From the NCBI GenBank assembly GCA_026874595.1, contig CM049306.1, forward strand, positions 42,098,019-42,162,018: DNA of 64,000 bases, written 5' to 3'. Positions 58,770 to 64,000 of the stretch are shown piece after piece. The notes under the pieces were generated by a model, which had not been told where the DNA came from, did not search any database, and saw only the letters and a list, made by a program, of their open reading frames with translations. The DNA is from Sipunculus nudus. Its lineage: Eukaryota; Annelida; Sipuncula; Golfingiida; Sipunculidae. Position 1 is the stretch's first letter, and every line of letters begins with the position of its first letter. The position numbers and the translations under genes were made by a program.

Positions 58770-61214
58770 TCGCAATCCTCACAGCTTGCATAACATTGCA
58801 TTGTGTTTTAACCAATACAAATATGACCATGAATTAATGTGTTCTAAAGAAAACAGTTACCTTCATGGGTCAGTGATTTAAATGTTTACTGGATCCCAAT
58901 AGGTCCCACAAGTATGTTCAATTCAAAGCAAGTGATTATTCTTCATCTACATGTACCAATGTATCACGTTATTTCCCTGTTGGTAAACATATTACTCTTT
59001 CAATTACAAGGTCATCTTTGTATACATATAAAAGCCAGTGTGACTGCTTTTTTCTAGTTACGTATAAGACGTTACACGCTTGCATTTGAAAATGTTGCAT
59101 TTGATTTACAATACATGCTAACCAGAAACTACGCATTGGCAATTTAAGGTGGAACTGCCAACATTTTATTTCCAAATGTGTATGCAGTAGTAAAGTGCTA
59201 TCTCAGAATATTAACAATAAAATTCAGTATTAACCAAGTAATATTTATACCTTGAATAGTAATGTTTTCAGCAAATCTATAGGGCTTAAAAATATTCCTA
59301 TATCTTAATATTAGATGACAAAATAGAATTCATGTGCGAATGCATTTCTTTTAGTAGCTTTTTTTATCTTGTTGTGTTATTTTATAATATCCATGCGGAA
59401 ACCTTAAATTGTTTTTGACATTATATTTGATGCAAAATGGAAGCGTAGATAAAAATTATATACATCTGCAAGACAAAGTATTCAGCATATCCGCCAAGGA
59501 GGTTAAGCTTTCGACAGTATTTGTTTATTTGCTAATCTGTCTGTTTTGATTACAAGTGACTTAAACTGCGTGTTGATTTTCAAGTTGTTAGTTGGTTTGT
59601 AACTTTTTTTTTTTAAACTACGAACCCGATTTCCAAAAAAAAGTTGTAGATGGATAGGACATGATTGTGTCCTATTAAAATTTGGAGTTATACGAGTCAC
59701 ATGGGCGGATCCGACGAGATGCTTATGCCTTGGCGGAGGTATTTCCTGATTGCAATCTTCTAGATATTTTCTAGGTTAAAACAACAGGTTGTAAACAGCA
59801 GGTGCTAAATTAAGAGTTAGTAATTTATGCTATAAATGCACAGAAACACTCTAAAGTTACTCCTGGTGGTACGGAAAAGAATCAAATTTTCCACATCCCG
59901 TTATTGTTTGGTTATCCAGCTTACGGATGCCAGCCGCCTTGTTGCGGTTTATTTAAAATGAATAGCTTCCTTGGAAGTTTGTATTAACCACTGATGGCCT
60001 CTTCAACTGGCGCGCCACGAAAGCATCGCATCGGGAGTCAGGTTGCGCAAAGGTCTTCAAGACGTTCCCACTTCTAATGCCGTTTCGGATTCCAAGCTTG
60101 GCAGAGGAATATGGCCTTTAGTACGGATAACCGAGATCGAGCTGGCGTAAAGATTACAGAGAAGTACAATTTCACCTTTAGAGTATACATTAATAAAAGT
60201 CTTTGCATCCGTTTAATGAGTCCTAATGGAACATCGTGTGTTGGTTTGGTTTGACTGTAGAAGGCAGGTACCGCGAGTTAAACAGGGTCGTCTTCAGTGT
60301 CAATTCTAGGACGTCAGGAACGTGGCTTTAATTTGTCTTTATATATCTACTCATCTTGCACTTTATCTACCTAACCTGGTTTACAGAATAAACATTTTTT
60401 TTCTGTGTGATCCAGAAACCTAACACATTCACAAACAGAGAGGTTAGAATAGTAATGGACAGCTAAAACCTTAATGCGCGTGATGGTATATAAGAAGTCT
60501 TTATCAACTTTGGAATACTAATTAATTTTTGGAATTAGCGGTAAGTCAACCACCTCTAATTGTAACAGACAATATATGATTCATGATACATCATCATGAT
60601 GATAAATAACTATTTTTGGAATACTGTTTACGTTTGGGATGATGTATGTCTAATATCCTACCTTTAACAGAAAATAAAGCAAGTGCTGTGGAATACATTA
60701 GGCAGCCGCCTTTCCGTACTGAATGAACGTATCTATTAGAAACATAAAAATTACGTCATCATTTATCATCACCGGTTATGAATCTAGCTCAGCATTTGTA
60801 TGTATATATTCTAGTAATAATTTAATCGATTTTCTTAAATTAATATGAAAATATATAAGAACACTGCAAACTCTGCAAACTCTTGATAGTATACAAAAGT
60901 GCTTATATTTACTAATAACTTTAGAGACATAGCGTCTTGTTACAAGATCACAGGTAATTTTGCTGGTGATCCATCTGAGCAATAGTATATTACTTCATGA
61001 CCACACGTACTGTATACCACTATCAAATGAAAACATGCCTCGTGATATCATTTCATCTGTATTGCACAACTAAAATGATTTATAGTTTACTTAGTAAGAT
61101 AACATTTGCACAGTGTTTGTTTCAGCACGGAACACTATACTTGAAACTATTTAAAAATCTCTGTCTTTTAAGGACCATATTTTCAATGTAGATGTCATAC
61201 TATATCTTACCATA
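58770..61214. other. Stretch without recognised gene
   Basis: No transposon end or tandem array was recognised. Sequence near 59995-60110 is GC-richer and non-repetitive. Confidence 0.45.
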
Positions 61215-61390
61215 ACTGCCAAATCAGCCCACAGCCCGCCCCGCACATAATTAATTTACCCGCGCCGCACATTACTGTTTTAACCGCCCCACACATCACT
61301 ATTTTACCCGCCCCTTTCCGCACATAATTAATTTACCCGACCCATCCCACATGGCATATTTTTCAATGTAACCCAACCCAGGCCGACGGG
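61215..61390. mobile_element. GC-rich element end related to 3545-3720
   Basis: Begins AACTGCCAAATCAGCCCACAG followed by CCCGCCCCGC and contains two CACATAATTAATTTACCC units (61245-61262 and 61321-61338) with further degenerate CGCACAT units between them. It shares the starting words of the 3.5-kb element. Its end after GGCCGACGGGGACAGC is unclear. Confidence 0.5.
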
Positions 61391-61683
61391 GACAGCTGCT
61401 CAAAAACCTAATCCCCTCCATATGTCCGAGTTTTTTATGTAAAATGTCAACTTAGGAGAGGAACACAATGCGAGGCTAAAAAGGGGGGAAAAGCAGGATA
61501 TTACATCCGCAATATTCTAAACTTGTCCTGATCGCGAGTTGATATTCCTTTAACCGTGCGAGCGGTCATACGACCACATAGGACGACTTTCGAGTACTTA
61601 AGATTAGGTGCAACAGCTCGTACGACTGGTCGTTATAGGAATTATGTTGCGAGTAAACTGAGGAACTGAGCTAATTGTGGACC

Positions 61684-61751
<68 letters not shown>
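61684..61751. repeat. (TA)n microsatellite
   Basis: About 33 TA units. Confidence 0.97.
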
Positions 61752-61753
<2 letters not shown>

Positions 61754-62279
61754 GAACCAGGGTGTTTTAGGGTGCACCCCTTTTTATTTTTGAAACCATG
61801 TAGTTTATCGGACCACAAATACTTGCAGTTCTGTCATCTACACTGGTTATAGTTTGTGTACAACAGAAATATTTTATAACATCATACATTTTCCATTTTG
61901 CTCAAAGTAGATCGAAATATGTAAAAAAAAGTCATCATAGATATATCGAAATGTAAACTGCATCAAGTAATGTGATTATTTATTTTTTGGTCTACTTGAT
62001 ATAAAGATTATATTGTGAATATCCAGGGACACAATATACATAATATAAATGGGTTTTTAGATATAGCTAGATTCCACCTATTTCAGGTGTATAATTCCTT
62101 AAGATACGGAGCAATTTCATGTAACTGTGAAAAAAGGTTCTTTCCACTATTTTGAGGGGATATACCCCTCCTATACACTTAGCTATGCGCATGAAATTTC
62201 AGTTCACCGTGTATGGATTTCATGGTATGGATCATCAAATTCGAATATACCTGGCCCTTTGTATGTATCTCTCCATGTG

Positions 62280-62710
62280 CCAGTTCCGTGTTAACGACAA
62301 GTCGTACGACTCGTCGTACCAGTAATCGAGATCGGTCGTGACCAGTCTTAACCACTAGGTAACTGTTCGTAGCCTGTCTCACGAGATAAAGTACGACAAG
62401 TCGGTATCAGTCTGCGACTGCTCGGTAGCTCCGATTGCTACCGATCACATAAGACTACCTCCGACCACTCGTAAACTAGTCGTACGACAACAAAAGAGTA
62501 CCACCGATTCTCAAAGACCACTGCCGATCAGTCGTAGGATTGTGAACCGTTTACAATCCTCTGACGACTGGTAAGGAGTTCTTACGACCACTTCAGACAA
62601 CCAACGACTTCTTGCGACCATTTAGGACTTGTCGTACGACTTTTCAACGGCTGCCTACGATTTTTCAGTCGCAGGTGATCATAACCTGTCGTACGTACAT
62701 GTGTGACTTG
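62280..62710. repeat. CGTACGAC-rich foldback region
   Basis: GTCGTACGAC or close forms (ACTCGTCGTACC, CTAGTCGTACGACAAC, CTTGTCGTACGAC, CTGTCGTACGTACATG) recur more than ten times in both orientations. At the centre, CAGTCGT (62529-62535) and ACGACTG (62564-62570) enclose AGGATTGT/ACAATCCT, making a strong hairpin. Similar words occur at 61545-61635 across the (TA)n tract (CTCGTACGACTGGTCG). It is probably a set of terminal motifs from a foldback-type element; no coding capacity. Confidence 0.6.
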
Positions 62711-62714
62711 GGCT

Positions 62715-63784
62715 TAACACAAGTTACATCCATACAACGTCGTGGACGAATGGACCAGTATTGTATCTGCAGGCGCCCGCTCAATCTACGAGCGAAATGA
62801 CTGAAAACAAGTTTAATCTGGTGCATATAATACCAAAAAAAATCGGTCAAAAATGGCTTTACTAAATATCATAAAACACACTACTTGAGTGGTGTACTTC
62901 GAAACTCCCTTGAATTCTCCATCATTGTACACATAAACGGAGGACCCGTGTATGGGGAGTAAGCACTATAAGTGATGATATAATATAAATAATACGATAG
63001 ACATGTCTGGTATTCTAGGTAGTTATCAGAAATACTGCGGTATATGAAGATGTTATTTAGCAACCAAAATGTCATATTCCAGTTGGTCTTTCCATCACAG
63101 TAAATTATCCAGTCTGAATTTTGGGTTTTTCCTTTCATTATGCGCGACCCTGGTTGGGAGTCGCGCTGCAGATGCTTTCCCTTATGTAGCGTGCATGACG
63201 GGGTCGGGGAATGTCTCAGTCATGGTACAGGACAAATCCTAAACATAATCTGCATGGTAACGAAATTTAAATGTTACAAAGTTAAAATACTGTACAGTCC
63301 ATGTTTGACCTTGATAAAACGATTGTTGTCAGTATCCCAGAGGATGGACACCGCAAACTAATTTGCTTTTTCTTACACTAACAAGTATTTATACAGCAGG
63401 CTGAGTTGATGTCTTTGCCCTTGCTCAGACAGTGCGCCGGGGTTATCGCCACAGCCAGCCGTAACAGGAATTCCCCAGGGTGCTTCTTGCCACCTGTGTC
63501 CTCAACCAGCAATAATGTAGGTTGGTGGTGATTTGGACTTCACGACAGTCTTCAGCTGAAATATGAACAAGCGGTGGGTTTCTTCCTGCACTTTGTGACA
63601 GGCATACAATATCTAACATGCTCACCTTAAACATTTCCAGAGTCTTCTTATATTTTGCAGATATAGTTTATTTGCCAAGATGTTGTTTCCAGATCTGATT
63701 GTTACCTGCATCATGCTGGGCTTGGTCGTTTCAGCTATCAAACCTTTATGATGTTATATGTAGACTAGAAATCCCCCGTCATCT
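62715..63784. other. Stretch without recognised gene
   Basis: Short frames only, no repeats noticed. Confidence 0.45.
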
Positions 63785-64000
63785 TGAGGTCCCTATTGCT
63801 CTCTAAAGCGTGTTTGCATTCACGTATTCGGCCTAGATTCCTACGTTAATTCGTGCATACGTTCATATATGGCAGGGATCCACACCAAAATCTTATCGAT
63901 TCTTATCGAAATGCTATGAATATTTCATGAGATTCCATTCATGATTGCGTGAGTTATGATGCGACCAAACATACACACACGAACGGGTATGAACGCATAA
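63785..64000 (-). repeat. Dispersed repeat family R2, minus-strand copy at window edge
   Basis: GTGTTTGCATTCACGTATTCGG, TATTTCATGAGATTCCATTCA and CAAACATACACACACGAACGGG read as the complement of the R2 family from its 3' region to its start. This is the longest minus-strand copy and is cut close to its start by the window end. Confidence 0.75.

Overview
The window looks like AT-rich, gene-poor nuclear DNA from an invertebrate animal. The mix of repeats points to a mollusc, most likely a bivalve. It holds Helentron-type non-autonomous elements with an internal minisatellite (the kind called pearl in bivalves), hammerhead-ribozyme repeats of the Penelope-like kind, tRNA-headed SINEs, many (TA)n tracts, and MITEs rich in CGCGAA motifs. 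This assignment is an inference from repeat types and not a species identification.

I found no convincing protein-coding gene. The open reading frames are all 136 codons or shorter and none shows a domain I recognise. The longest one is a translated minisatellite. I found no rRNA gene, no intact tRNA gene and no CRISPR array. The content is repeats, small transposons, RNA-forming motifs and a few high-complexity stretches that could be regulatory.

Layout. 0-5.3 kb: CGGACA-rich repeat, (TA)n, a repeat with a hammerhead ribozyme (911-1058), a (AG)n tract, a 12 x 21-bp palindromic minisatellite (3121-3372), a very GC-rich element end (3545-3720) and a tRNA-headed SINE (about 4925-5215). 6.7-9 kb: local direct repeats, a long foldback and a GTCT-tract repeat. 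11.5-13.1 kb: two MITEs and a minus-strand Helentron-like element. 15.6-17.7 kb: an ordered local duplication. 17.8-19.6 kb: a short hAT-like MITE, a pogo/Tigger-like end and a dispersed repeat. 21.3-23.4 kb: second copies of three repeat families. 27.9-29 kb: a plus-strand Helentron-like element next to (ATT)n. 30.9-32.4 kb: a nest of at least three repeats. 36.0-36.9 kb: homeodomain-type motifs and a purine tract. 38.8-39.5 kb and 46.8-47.1 kb: three Harbinger-like MITEs. 43.6-45.1 kb: a 27-bp minisatellite and a second long hAT-like element. 46.4-48.8 kb: an inverted repeat pair around a second hammerhead repeat. 53.6-54.4 kb: a tandem array of about 310-330 bp. 58.7 kb: a precursor-sized hairpin. 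61.2-62.7 kb: a second GC-rich element end, long (TA)n and a CGTACGAC-rich foldback region. 63.8-64 kb: another dispersed-repeat copy.

The strongest results are the two self-cleaving hammerhead motifs, the matched pair of Helentron-like elements with diagnostic ends, and the nested insertion at 31-32.3 kb, whose flanks resume the interrupted host repeat.
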